Assembly (NCBI RefSeq): GCF_023715895.1
Contig: NZ_JAMBOO010000031.1
Location: 1-45,802, forward strand
Direction: 5' to 3'
From: Domibacillus indicus
GTDB lineage: Bacteria; Bacillota; Bacilli; Bacillales; Domibacillaceae
DNA length: 45,802 nucleotides
Shown piece after piece: positions 32,934-41,572 of the stretch (positions are counted from its first letter, which is position 1; each line of letters begins with the position of its first letter). Made by a program: the position numbers and the translations under genes. The notes beneath the pieces are model-generated. The model worked only from the letters and a program-made list of their open reading frames with translations. It did not search any database and was not told the DNA's origin.

Positions 32934-33812
32934 ATGGATTTTGATTCTATTGAAACTTTTCTCGCAGTTGTTCGAACAAAAACGATCAGTGGCGCAGCAC
33001 AAGAATTACACGTAGCGCAAACGACTGTTAGTCAGCGAATTAAGGTACTTGAAAAAGAATTTGGGGTTCAATTAATTGAGCGTGGGAAAGGAATAAAACA
33101 AATCATTATAACTCCTTTAGGTGAAGAATTTTATAAATTAGCAGAAGAATGGAGTCGTATAGAACAAGAAGCAAATCTGTTAAAAACTCAAGGTCCACGA
33201 TTATCTTTAACCATTGGGGGAGTTGACAGCACTAATACCTTTGTTTTGCCAAGGGTCTTTAAAAAACTAAGTAACCATCAGCCTCCAATAAAGCTTCAAA
33301 TCCATACTTTACATTCTGATATTTTATACTCAGAAGTCGAAAAAAGACATATTGATGTAGCCTACACCCTTAGAGAAAGAATTCATCCAAATGTGAATGT
33401 TGAAAAGTGCTTTATATCGCCTATGGTCGTTCTTAAGCCTTCTGATACGAGTGGCTATAGTTCAGAGAAACTTGACCCTAAAGAATTAGACTCTAATTAC
33501 GAATTATTTATGCCGTGGGGGCTCGAATATCAATCCTGGCATCGCTATTGGTGGGATCCTTTGTCGATTTCCAGAACAAAATTAGACAGTACTCATTTAC
33601 TTTTATATCTTCTCCAAGATCCCATGCAGTGGGCGATTGTCCCAAGCTGGATAGCTAATGAAGCAATTAAACGGGGGAATTACAAAATTTATGAGCTTAC
33701 AGATTCCCCTCCAGATTATACAGTTTATAAACTTACTCACATAAAGCAAACACTGCTTAAGCAAAAGGCTTTAGAAACATTGGATCATCTCTTTCAGGAA
33801 GAGTTTGGTTAA
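32934..33812 (+). CDS. LysR-family transcriptional regulator
   Basis: A 292-residue protein. The N-terminal winged helix (FDSIETFLAVVRTKTISGAA, then QELHVAQTTVSQRIKVLEKE) is followed by a periplasmic-binding-like effector domain. ATG 32934 has CGGAGGCGGA upstream; the open frame from TTG 32913 is less likely. It is divergent from the 2-hydroxyacid dehydrogenase with about 320 bp between starts, the normal LysR layout, so it probably activates 31676-29060 in response to the substrate. The same promoter sequence plus a piece of the gene recurs at 39515-39706. Confidence 0.85.
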   Translation: MDFDSIETFLAVVRTKTISGAAQELHVAQTTVSQRIKVLEKEFGVQLIERGKGIKQIIITPLGEEFYKLAEEWSRIEQEANLLKTQGPRLSLTIGGVDSTNTFVLPRVFKKLSNHQPPIKLQIHTLHSDILYSEVEKRHIDVAYTLRERIHPNVNVEKCFISPMVVLKPSDTSGYSSEKLDPKELDSNYELFMPWGLEYQSWHRYWWDPLSISRTKLDSTHLLLYLLQDPMQWAIVPSWIANEAIKRGNYKIYELTDSPPDYTVYKLTHIKQTLLKQKALETLDHLFQEEFG

Positions 33813-33960
33813 ACGTTCCTGTCACCATTGGCAAGACTGGTGCTGATATAAACCTAAAAGCATGCAGCAAATCAAACCAATCAAAGCCATTTAAATGCGG
33901 TATCATAGAGGGTTCTAAATGGAAAGAACCGCTGATTTGCTTTACTAATGTGTTTTATTT

Positions 33961-34074
33961 TTGTCCTGAGGTGATTCAGGCGAGAAACCAAACAACCAGC
34001 CGCCGGTTACGTACCGGCAGCTGGCTGCTTAAAGGTGTTTTGAACTTTGTCTTAAAAATGGGGCAGTATTTTTC
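33961..34074 (-). repeat. MITE-like hairpin repeat M, copy 3
   Basis: Reverse orientation to copies 1 and 2: CCAGCCGCCGG / CCGGCAGCTGG hairpin, then AAAGGTGTTTTGAAC and AAAATGGGGCAGTA. It ends exactly at the pheA stop codon, so it may act as the pheA terminator. Confidence 0.68.
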
Positions 34075-34943
34075 TATACTTTGCTGGTGGTTTGTCCAAC
34101 TTCATATCCGTAATAACTCCCAAGTACTTGTACACGACAGCCGAGTGCTTCTATTTCAGCAAATGCACCGGGAACAAGCACATCATCCATACGCTGGGCA
34201 ACATCAATAATGAAAAAGTAGTTGCCAAGACCGGTTTTTAGCGGCCGTGATTCGATTTTGGTAAGATTCAAGTTTCGCCAGGCAAATGTTGCGAGGGCTT
34301 GGTGCAGAGTGCCGGGCCTATCGGTTGGCAGTGTTACAATAATGGTCGTTTTGCCCCCTGTTTGCGGCAATGAAAACGTCAATTCTTCATGGGTTTTGGA
34401 CAGCACCAGAAAACGGGTATGGTTAAAGTTGAAATCATGAATATCCGCCTGGGCCGTAAACAATCCGTATTCTTCTGCCGATAATGAGTTGGCAATGGCA
34501 GCAATACACTGCTCTGGATGTTCGTTTACATACTTTGCGGCAGCGGCTGTTGATGTCATTTGCCGGGCCGGAACACCATGAAATTCACGATGCAAAAATT
34601 TATGACACTGCGCAATGGCATGAGAATGCGATAATATACGCTCGGCCTTCTTCCAGCGCAGGGCATGATTTGGATGAACGAGCAAGTGCTGCTGAATGGG
34701 TGCTGTTAACTCCCCTATAATTGTCAGATTAGCTTCATGAAAAAGATGATCGATGGTCATATTAACCGTGCCTTCAATTGTGTTTTCAATCGGTACAACA
34801 GCGAAATCCACCTGGTCCTCCAGTACAAAATCCATACATTCCGGAATCGTAACACATGGAATGCGTTCATCATCCGGAAATGCACCTGAGACAACGCTAT
34901 CAGTGAACGTTCCTGCCGGTCCTAAAAAAGCAATTTTTCTCAA
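34074..34943 (-). CDS. pheA: Prephenate dehydratase
   Basis: A 289-residue enzyme converting prephenate to phenylpyruvate, the penultimate step of phenylalanine synthesis. Catalytic domain: FLGPAGTFTDSVVSGAF, VVPIENTIEGTVNMTIDHLF, MTSTAAAAKYV and the TRF motif in NHTRFLVLS. The C-terminal ACT domain holds GTLHQALATFAWRNLNLTKI and ESRPLKTGLGNYFF (ESRP binds phenylalanine for feedback inhibition). I chose the TTG at 34943 because GGAG lies 8 bp upstream, and it puts RKIAFLGPAG at the N-terminus as in homologues. The TTG at 34970 is an alternative. It is a single gene between the catabolic clusters. Confidence 0.92.
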   Translation of the reverse strand: MRKIAFLGPAGTFTDSVVSGAFPDDERIPCVTIPECMDFVLEDQVDFAVVPIENTIEGTVNMTIDHLFHEANLTIIGELTAPIQQHLLVHPNHALRWKKAERILSHSHAIAQCHKFLHREFHGVPARQMTSTAAAAKYVNEHPEQCIAAIANSLSAEEYGLFTAQADIHDFNFNHTRFLVLSKTHEELTFSLPQTGGKTTIIVTLPTDRPGTLHQALATFAWRNLNLTKIESRPLKTGLGNYFFIIDVAQRMDDVLVPGAFAEIEALGCRVQVLGSYYGYEVGQTTSKV

Positions 34944-35237
34944 GTCTTTCACTCCATTCCTATCATCCAAATAGTTTAAGTGTTCAATCCGAGTACTTCA
35001 ACCGTATTAACCCACTTAAGCCTTTTCAGCTGGCTGTTTTGTTGGCTACTCCCTTTTTCTTTAAGTTTTTGAAAACTAGTATATAATTTTCCTTAGACTT
35101 TGACTGGCGTAATTGCCTTTTCATTTTTCAGAACTTTTATAACAGTAAAAGTTCCCAATCATTATCAGGAACTCTGTCATAGCTAGTTCACTTTTACAAG
35201 CTTCCTAGTAAGATTAGAAATTCATCAAAACTGATTA

Positions 35238-36746
35238 TTACATTTCAACATCTTCTGTTACTAAACGTTTATTTTTTAATGATGAAATCATTGTAATAAA
35301 AATAGCAATAATCGCAATGACCAAAATTGTTCCAGAGATAGGACGAATAAAGAATCCAAAAAAGTTTCCTTCAAAAATAGTCAATGATTGAATTAATGTT
35401 TGTTCAAGCAGCTCGCCTAGAACAAAAGCTAAAATAATAGGCGCCAGAGGAAAATCAGCCTTTTTAAGAAAATAGCCAATAATACCAAAGATCAACATTG
35501 CTCCCACATCAAATAAACTGTTATTTAAACTGTAAGTACCTACAAGAATAATCATAATGATGATCGGAAACAGTAACCGGAAAGGAACCATGGTGATTTT
35601 AGCCCATAAATTCGCCATTGGTAAATTCATAAATAACAGCATTACGTTTCCGATAAACATACTGGCAATAACTGCCCAGACAAAATCAGGCTCCTTTTGG
35701 AATAAGGTAGGTCCTGGCGTAAGTCCGTGCATTACAAACGCTCCTAATAAAACAGCAATAGTAGGAGAACTCGGTATGCCCAACGTAAATAAAGGAATTA
35801 AAGCGCCGCCGCTATATGAATTGTTTGCCGTCTCTGGTCCAGCAACTCCCTCTACTGCTCCATTACCAAATCGGGAAGGGTCCTTCGCGAGCTTTTTTTC
35901 CATAGAGTAGCTTAATATAGTTGGGATAACAGAGTTTGTCCCTGGGATTAAACCTATAAAAAAGCCTAAGATACTACCTCTCCCTATTGATTTCATTGTA
36001 GGCTTCCACTCATCTCGTTTCGGAAAAAGCCCGCTCACTTTCGGCGGCTTTTGAGCATTTGCCCCCATTTGAGATTCAGCATTTAAAAACAGCTCTGATA
36101 AACCAAAGAGTCCCATTGCAATAGAAATAAAATCAATACCACTCATTAAGTGTGTCTGATCAAATGTAAAACGAAGGGTTCCTGTACCCTGATCCATTCC
36201 AATAAACGCTAAAGTCAATCCGAACAGTGCACTGATTCCACCTTTGATTAATGATTTTCCCATTAGACCAAGCAGCAGCGCCATTCCCATAAATACCAAT
36301 GCAAAAAATTCTGGAGGCCCAAATTGCAGTGCTACTCTTGCAAGAGCAGGACCAATTAACACAAGGCCGATGATTGAAACACAGCCGCCTAGAAACGAGC
36401 CAATAGCAGAAACTCCCAAGGCTACACCCGCCCGCCCCTGTTTTGCCAGAGGATGCCCATCAAAACAAGTGATTAGTGAAGCGGCCTCTCCCGGGGTGTT
36501 TATTAAAACAGACGTGATCGTCCCACCATACATAGATCCATAGTATATACCTGAAAGCATGATAATTGCCGAAATAGGTTCAAGAGCAAAAGTCAGTGGA
36601 AGAAGTAGAGCCGTGCCAGCTGTGGGACCAAGCCCTGGCAATACACCAATAAACATGCCAAGAGAAACCCCGATCAAACAATAAAGCAAATTAGCCCATG
36701 TTAATGCTTCACCGAAACCTGATAATAGATAGCCTAGTGATTCCAT
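35238..36746 (-). CDS. tctA: TctA-family permease of a tripartite tricarboxylate transporter
   Basis: The 502-residue large membrane subunit with about 11-12 helices. Family motifs: GVLPGLGPTAGTALLLPLTF, YGSMYGGTITSVLINTPGEA, GFFIGLIPGTNSVIPTILSY and TLGIPSSPTIAVLLGAF. It works with TctB (9 bp upstream) and the lipoprotein TctC to import carboxylates using the ion gradient. ATG 36746 follows GTAGGAGGATGT. It is the last gene of tctC-tctB-tctA. Confidence 0.93.
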   Translation of the reverse strand: MESLGYLLSGFGEALTWANLLYCLIGVSLGMFIGVLPGLGPTAGTALLLPLTFALEPISAIIMLSGIYYGSMYGGTITSVLINTPGEAASLITCFDGHPLAKQGRAGVALGVSAIGSFLGGCVSIIGLVLIGPALARVALQFGPPEFFALVFMGMALLLGLMGKSLIKGGISALFGLTLAFIGMDQGTGTLRFTFDQTHLMSGIDFISIAMGLFGLSELFLNAESQMGANAQKPPKVSGLFPKRDEWKPTMKSIGRGSILGFFIGLIPGTNSVIPTILSYSMEKKLAKDPSRFGNGAVEGVAGPETANNSYSGGALIPLFTLGIPSSPTIAVLLGAFVMHGLTPGPTLFQKEPDFVWAVIASMFIGNVMLLFMNLPMANLWAKITMVPFRLLFPIIIMIILVGTYSLNNSLFDVGAMLIFGIIGYFLKKADFPLAPIILAFVLGELLEQTLIQSLTIFEGNFFGFFIRPISGTILVIAIIAIFITMISSLKNKRLVTEDVEM

Positions 36747-36755
36747 TACATCCTC

Positions 36756-37205
36756 CTACCAACCGTATTTATTTACTGGCAACGGAATGCCGAGCAGACT
36801 TCCAAAAACCCAAAAGACTACACAAGCAACAACCGTAGACATTCCAAGTCCCCAGTACCACTTATAACCGCGACTGAATAACAGAGATAGCGTAAGAATG
36901 CTGCTTAAGAGAAAACCTGCATAGGGAACGATTACGATGAAAAGTAATAAAGACCCCATACTCGCTAGTAGACTTACCAAACCTGCACCTTTCGGTAAAA
37001 CATTCTCAAATAGGATTCTTTCTTTTTTAAATGCAAGGAATAAGTAGATCAGTGACAAAACAATAATAATTCCGCTTGTCCAAGTTGGAAGGAATCCAGG
37101 TCCTGGTCCATACTCGCTGTAATAATCAAGCGAGAGTGATTGCCAAAAAATGATTCCAGCGAAGACAAGGAAGAAAAGACCTACGTAAAAGCTTAAGTTT
37201 TTCAA
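36756..37205 (-). CDS. tctB: TctB-family small permease subunit
   Basis: A 149-residue protein with four hydrophobic segments and the TctB start pattern (FYVGLFFLVFAGIIFWQSLS, then YGPGPGFLPTWTSGIIIVLS). The start is TTG at 37205 with AAAGGA upstream; no in-frame ATG is better placed. It lies between tctC (131 bp upstream) and tctA (9 bp downstream). Confidence 0.88.
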   Translation of the reverse strand: MKNLSFYVGLFFLVFAGIIFWQSLSLDYYSEYGPGPGFLPTWTSGIIIVLSLIYLFLAFKKERILFENVLPKGAGLVSLLASMGSLLLFIVIVPYAGFLLSSILTLSLLFSRGYKWYWGLGMSTVVACVVFWVFGSLLGIPLPVNKYGW

Positions 37206-37336
37206 AAGACATCAGTCCTTTAGTATTTTTTTCTACTATTATTTAGAGCACATTTAATAGAATTTAGTATGGAAATATGAGTGATAGGAAGAAAGAGCTT
37301 TCTCTTCCTTCCCCACTAATTTACACAACTACTACT

Positions 37337-38341
37337 TTACCAATTCAATAGATCTTTAATTCCTTCAATTTCCTTTTCTTCTTTCTGTAAGGAAGCTTCG
37401 AAGGCTTCAGGGTCTTGATAGTTAACCTGCAATCCTGTCTCTTCCATTTTCTTAATATGTTCTTCGTTTTGAATGGCTTTTTCAAATGCATCACGCAATA
37501 CTTTCATTTTTTCCTCATCTACACCTTTTGGTGCAGCATACCCACGACTTGACGAAGAAACAACCCCTTCAAATCCTTCCTCTTCTAAAGTTGGGACATC
37601 AGGTAGAAGTGGTGAACGCTCTTTACTCATTACTGCAAGGACTTTGATTTCTTTATCGTTGTACAATGTTGTCACATCACCAACATTTGCAAACAATACG
37701 TCTACATGACCACCTAGTACAGCTGTTGTACTTTCACCTGCGCCACCGTTTTGAACAGCATTAAATTTTGTTCCAAAGGTTTTGTTCATTTTTAATGCTG
37801 CAATGTGGTCATCGCCCGCAACACCCGTTGATGTAGTAGTGGTAGTATTCTTCTTTGCATATTCTATTAATTCTTCTAGATTATTAAATCGATCTTCATC
37901 TTTTTTAATTGCGATTACTCCAGGATCAGTAATTTGATTTGCGATTAATTCAAAGTCGTCCAAGTTTTCGTCACGGCCTGCATTAGGGTCCATATAGCCC
38001 GTCGTTAAATTTGGTGTGTTAATAAGTGCAATCGTATTTCCATCTGGCTCAGAATTTAAGAGTTCTTCCCAGCCAACCCAGCCACCGCCGCCTGGTTTGT
38101 TTACTACAACTACTGGTACGCCAAGTTCTTTTTCAACATACTGCATAAGTGTACGTGTTCCAAGATCGGAACTTCCACCGGCTGAGTATGAAACGATTAC
38201 CTCAATGGGATCAGAAGGATATGTTTCTGATGCGCTTCCACTTTTACTAACACTTTGTTTGTTCGAACAAGCTGATAAAACCAGAGTAAAACTCAAAAGC
38301 ATAACAGCAAGCATTTTAACTCTATTTATCTTTAAGAACAT
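37337..38341 (-). CDS. tctC: TctC/Bug-type solute-binding lipoprotein
   Basis: A 334-residue extracytoplasmic binding protein. The signal peptide ends in lipobox LVLSAC (Cys near residue 25). Bug-family motifs: IEVIVSYSAGGSSDLGTRTL, PVVVVNKPGGGGWVGWEEL, GHVDVLFANVGDV and LLPDVPTLEEEGFEGVV. It captures a di- or tricarboxylate and hands it to TctAB. An AAGGGGG site precedes ATG 38341. The dehydrogenase gene just upstream (38431) ends 89 bp away on the same strand, so they may share a promoter. Confidence 0.92.
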   Translation of the reverse strand: MFLKINRVKMLAVMLLSFTLVLSACSNKQSVSKSGSASETYPSDPIEVIVSYSAGGSSDLGTRTLMQYVEKELGVPVVVVNKPGGGGWVGWEELLNSEPDGNTIALINTPNLTTGYMDPNAGRDENLDDFELIANQITDPGVIAIKKDEDRFNNLEELIEYAKKNTTTTTSTGVAGDDHIAALKMNKTFGTKFNAVQNGGAGESTTAVLGGHVDVLFANVGDVTTLYNDKEIKVLAVMSKERSPLLPDVPTLEEEGFEGVVSSSSRGYAAPKGVDEEKMKVLRDAFEKAIQNEEHIKKMEETGLQVNYQDPEAFEASLQKEEKEIEGIKDLLNW

Positions 38342-38430
38342 TTAAATACCCCCTTTTAAATTGTGAATTATATTTTGTTTTTCAAAACTTTTTAAAAGAT
38401 ATCAGGCCAAGCCCTATTGTGATTGCACTT

Positions 38431-39350
38431 TCAAAAAGTATTTTCTTGCTGGCTTCTTGTATTTACTAATAAATAATGATCAAGAATTTTGCTGACACTC
38501 TTTGATTGAATTATCTCTTGGTCTATATCCATTTCCATCGAATTTGAGAAGAACGATATTACTCCTTCTGTTACATAGGATTGAAGTTCAGCATTCTTAA
38601 TTAAGTCAAAGCTGTCCAGAACCTCTTTATACCTACGGTTCTTATGAATGACATGGGTAGTAATAAGAGCCTCAGCAAAAGTACTAAAGTCATTATTATT
38701 GATTGTTTTTGAAATGCTTTGCATGACTTCATCCGAAACTTCATAATGCTTAGCAGTAATCAACGTTTCTAAGGTAAGCGCTTCCAAACTTTTCATAAAA
38801 ATGCTTCTTAATAATTTAATACTGGCTGCTCTGCCATTGGGATGGTTTATAGCTTGAGCGTTAAATCCCACTGAGTTTAACAGTAATTCCACTTTTTCCG
38901 AATGCTCTCCAGCTATCAGCAAGGGAATTTGCATCTGTTCCGTAGCCACAGTACCCATAATGGAAGCGTCTACATAAATACCGTTATTAGATGCAATCAG
39001 CGTTTCACTCCTTACCTTTACTTGAGGAGTGCTTGTGGTAAGATCTAAAAATATTGCACCCTTTTTTATTCCCTTGACCACTCCTTCGGCTACTGTTTCA
39101 GAAGCTGAACTGCTTACTAATGAAAGAATAACATCACAGTATTCTCCAATTTGTTCAATTCTTTCAGCGGCATTAGCGCCTATTTTGCTTATTATATCCA
39201 ACAGAATACTATCATTATTATCTAATAAAATATCGTAGACCCTACTTGATTCTTACGTTCAATGAGTTCTTTGGCAAAAATTTGCCCTACTTCTCCAAAG
39301 CCGATAAGACCAATTTTTAGGTTTTTAATGTCATTAATTTCCAGATACAT
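38431..39350 (-). pseudogene. NAD(P)-dependent dehydrogenase with DUF1932 domain, frameshifted
   Basis: The start ATG 39350 (AAGGAAGGTGTCTGT upstream) opens a frame through LKIGLIGFGEVGQIFAKELI that ends at a TAG near 39220. The rest (from about 39240 in the other frame: VYDILLDNNDSILLDIISKI, YCDVILSLVSSSASETVAEG, LDLTTSTPQVK) runs to 38431. A 1-nt change near 39240 joins them. The first part is the NAD_binding_2 Rossmann domain of 6-phosphogluconate/hydroxyisobutyrate dehydrogenases; the C-terminal part (GRAASIKLLRSIFMKSLEAL) is DUF1932-like. It may once have oxidised the substrate imported by TctABC. The 256-codon C-terminal frame may still be translated. Confidence 0.75.
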
Positions 39351-39514
39351 ACAGACACCTTCCTATTTACATTATTGGCCGAGTGTTTGTATAAAAATGA
39401 GAAAATGGACAACTTTCCCGGCAACTGGCGAGAAGCAAAAACATACCTCTTGTTTTAAATTTTCCATTGTTTAAGAGCATGAATTCATGATTCTTTTGTT
39501 ACAGTAAATACCTT

Positions 39515-39706
39515 TTTGAAATAAAGGACTTTACAGTTCAATATTCTTTTCTCCCCTTTCAGTAGACAAAATATTTAGATAACTAAATATTAAATACGAA
39601 CTCAACTATTGTAAAACGAATTAATTACCTATTTAATATCATAAATATTGATATTTGAAGGCGAGAGAATTCATCCAAATGTGAATATTGAAAAGTGCTT
39701 TACATC
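39515..39706 (+). pseudogene. Remnant of a second LysR regulator gene (promoter plus internal piece)
   Basis: 39515-39660 matches, at about 75-80% by eye, the promoter region of the LysR gene at 32934 (GGACTTTACAGTTC, AGACAAAATATTT, TTGTAAAACGAAT, TTACCTATTTAAT). Then, without the start codon, 39664-39706 matches an internal stretch of that gene (ATTCATCCAAATGTGAAT, GAAAAGTGCTTTA; source 33375-33418). Roughly 440 bp of the gene between them is deleted, and the 3' half is replaced by R1 copy F. It is divergent from the frameshifted dehydrogenase. Confidence 0.75.
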
Positions 39707-39707
39707 A

Positions 39708-40004
39708 TTTTCATTGAAATGAGCAATCCCAGCACGAAACCTGGGTATGCGGTGCTCAATTTTCCGACAGTCTATTCCCTGACCTATCAAGTGATGGATC
39801 TGCTTTAACGGCAGATCCCAGTGGCCAATCTGTATATGGAACGGTTAAAAGACCGGTGGATTATTCATATGAAAGATGCCCGGTTAAATGGTGTTTCCGT
39901 TGAGTTAGCCGACTTCATTAAACGCTCGGCTAAATAAGGGCGTGTAAGATATGTTCCGGAATATGAGGCACTTAGTATTGAATCGGAGGAGGAATTGCTG
40001 TCTA
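39708..40004 (+). repeat. Dispersed repeat R1, copy F (internal fragment)
   Basis: Homology from the SIEMxKxSTKPGYAV region to EALSIESEEELLS, with stop codons (for example GATCTGCTTTAA and GCTAAATAAGG). Both 5' and 3' parts, including the structured tail, are missing. It is joined directly to the LysR remnant on the left and to the end of the MFS gene on the right. Confidence 0.75.
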
Positions 40005-40021
40005 TTGCAAGTAGAAAAAAT

Positions 40022-41332
40022 TTATATCAAATCTTTGCTCGGAGTCTTACGAGACCAAACAACTACAGGAATAAGCAATAGTGACAGAATTGCTCCAGAA
40101 AGAGATAGTGCCGCGTAGCTATAATGAGCGGCTACCACGCCTGCTAACACACCGCCTGAGGCACCCGATAATGCAAGCAGGACATCAACCGATCCCTGTG
40201 TTTTTGCCCGAACAGATGGGTGTGCTGCATCTATAATAAGAGCTGTGCCGCTTATTAAGCCAAAGTTCCAGCCAACACCAAGCAGTATCAGCGCGCAGAT
40301 AAGCAGTGCCATTGAGTCTCCCGGCGCAAAAGCTGCCAGTATACCGGAGGCTAGAAGTGTAGCACCCGAAGCAACAGCCATTGCCGTGCGACCCACTTTA
40401 TCTACCAGCAAGCCTGTCAAAGGAGAAGGCAGATACATGGCACCTATATGAAAACCGATGACCAGCCCAACCTCGCTTAAACTATGCCCGTGGTGTCCCA
40501 TATGAACGGGTGTCATGGTCATAATGGCCGTCATAACAAATTGAGTCAAAACCATAACAGTAGCGCCTACGACAATTCCTCTTTTGTTTATTACAGCACT
40601 TTCCTTATGTGATTCCTGCACTGTCCCATCTTTCTCCTGGGCATTTGCTACGGCTGTAGATACAACTAGAGGATCTGGCCGAAGAAAAAGTAAGAGAACC
40701 AGTCCGGCAAGGATGAAAGCAGCAGCAGCCAAGATGAAGGGACCAGCCAAAGCTGGAATCCCGATAGAACCTGCAAATTCCCCCATTACACCGACCAGAT
40801 TAGGGCCCGTAACTGCACCAAAGGTAGTCGAAACCATGGCCATGCTTACAGCCGTTGCCCGCTGTTTAGGTGTCGCCAGGTCTGTACCTGCGTATCGTGC
40901 CTGCAGATTGGCAGCGGTGCCAGCTCCATAAATCAGCAGGGAAGCGAATAAAAGCATAATGCTGTTGAGTAAGGCAGCGACGATAACGCCGATCGCACCC
41001 AGTCCGCCAGCAAGAAAACCAGCTGCGAGTCCTGCACCGCGTCCTAAATGCTGTGAAAGCCGGCCTACAACCAGAGCGGCTCCCGCAGATCCTAACGTAA
41101 GTAAGGCAACGGGAATCCCTGCACCACTTTCCGTCCCCAGCATATCTTGTGCGAGAAGGGCGCCTACCGTTATACCGGCAGCAAGTCCTGCTCCTCCGAA
41201 GATTTGTGCAAGGATTACCACTCTTAATGTTTTCTTATAAAGTTGTTTTTGTTTTTCTGATGAATCAATATAACCTTGCAACCAGGAAGGCTGCTGTTTT
41301 GCCCCTCTGGTGTCTTCTGTTTCCCTTATCAT
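40022..41332 (-). CDS. MFS transporter (drug/metabolite exporter type)
   Basis: A 436-residue membrane protein with about 12 helices: FGGAGLAAGITVGALLAQDM, GRLSQHLGRGAGLAAGFLAG, LLIYGAGTAANLQARYAGTD, PLTGLLVDKVGRTAMAVASG and ILLGVGWNFGLISGTALIID. The GR-LxxR-like loop and RxxRA in ATPKQRATAVSMAMV are typical of MFS exporters. ATG 41332 with AGGAAG 9 bp upstream is preferred to GTG 41341. A perfect 7-bp-arm palindrome at 41422-41440 upstream suggests repressor control, but no regulator gene adjoins. Substrate unknown. Confidence 0.8.
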   Translation of the reverse strand: MIRETEDTRGAKQQPSWLQGYIDSSEKQKQLYKKTLRVVILAQIFGGAGLAAGITVGALLAQDMLGTESGAGIPVALLTLGSAGAALVVGRLSQHLGRGAGLAAGFLAGGLGAIGVIVAALLNSIMLLFASLLIYGAGTAANLQARYAGTDLATPKQRATAVSMAMVSTTFGAVTGPNLVGVMGEFAGSIGIPALAGPFILAAAAFILAGLVLLLFLRPDPLVVSTAVANAQEKDGTVQESHKESAVINKRGIVVGATVMVLTQFVMTAIMTMTPVHMGHHGHSLSEVGLVIGFHIGAMYLPSPLTGLLVDKVGRTAMAVASGATLLASGILAAFAPGDSMALLICALILLGVGWNFGLISGTALIIDAAHPSVRAKTQGSVDVLLALSGASGGVLAGVVAAHYSYAALSLSGAILSLLLIPVVVWSRKTPSKDLI

Positions 41333-41421
41333 AAACTGCACTTCCTAACAAAATAAATTTTCAGCTTTTTAAACTGTCTTTTGTCCCTCCTCCTTTAGAA
41401 GGTCACCGTTTTATCAGCAGT

Positions 41422-41440
41422 TTGGTCAGCTGTTGACCAA
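41422..41440. promoter_or_regulatory. Candidate operator of the MFS exporter
   Basis: TTGGTCA-N5-TGACCAA, a perfect inverted repeat 90 bp upstream of the exporter's ATG, of the size bound by TetR/MarR-type dimers. An ACCGT..TCAGCAG stretch lies beside it. Confidence 0.5.
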
Positions 41441-41452
41441 TAATTAAATAAA

Positions 41453-41494
41453 TAAGAAGCTCGTGATTATATCATTGATAATCATGAGCTTCTT
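41453..41494. terminator. Long terminator-like hairpin
   Basis: AAGAAGCTCGTGATTAT (41453-41469) / ATAATCATGAGCTTCTT (41478-41494), 17 bp with one G-T pair. Confidence 0.65.
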
Positions 41495-41543
41495 ATATTT
41501 TGGAAGAGCAAATGAATGCTTAAAAATCAGACGAAATAAAAAG

Positions 41544-41567
41544 AAGACGACAGTGTCTGGACGTCTT
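41544..41567 (-). terminator. Terminator of the MBL-fold gene
   Basis: AAGACG / CGTCTT stem, with AAAAAG on the left giving the U-tract on the minus strand, just past the stop at 41573. Confidence 0.6.
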
Positions 41568-41572
41568 TCAGT

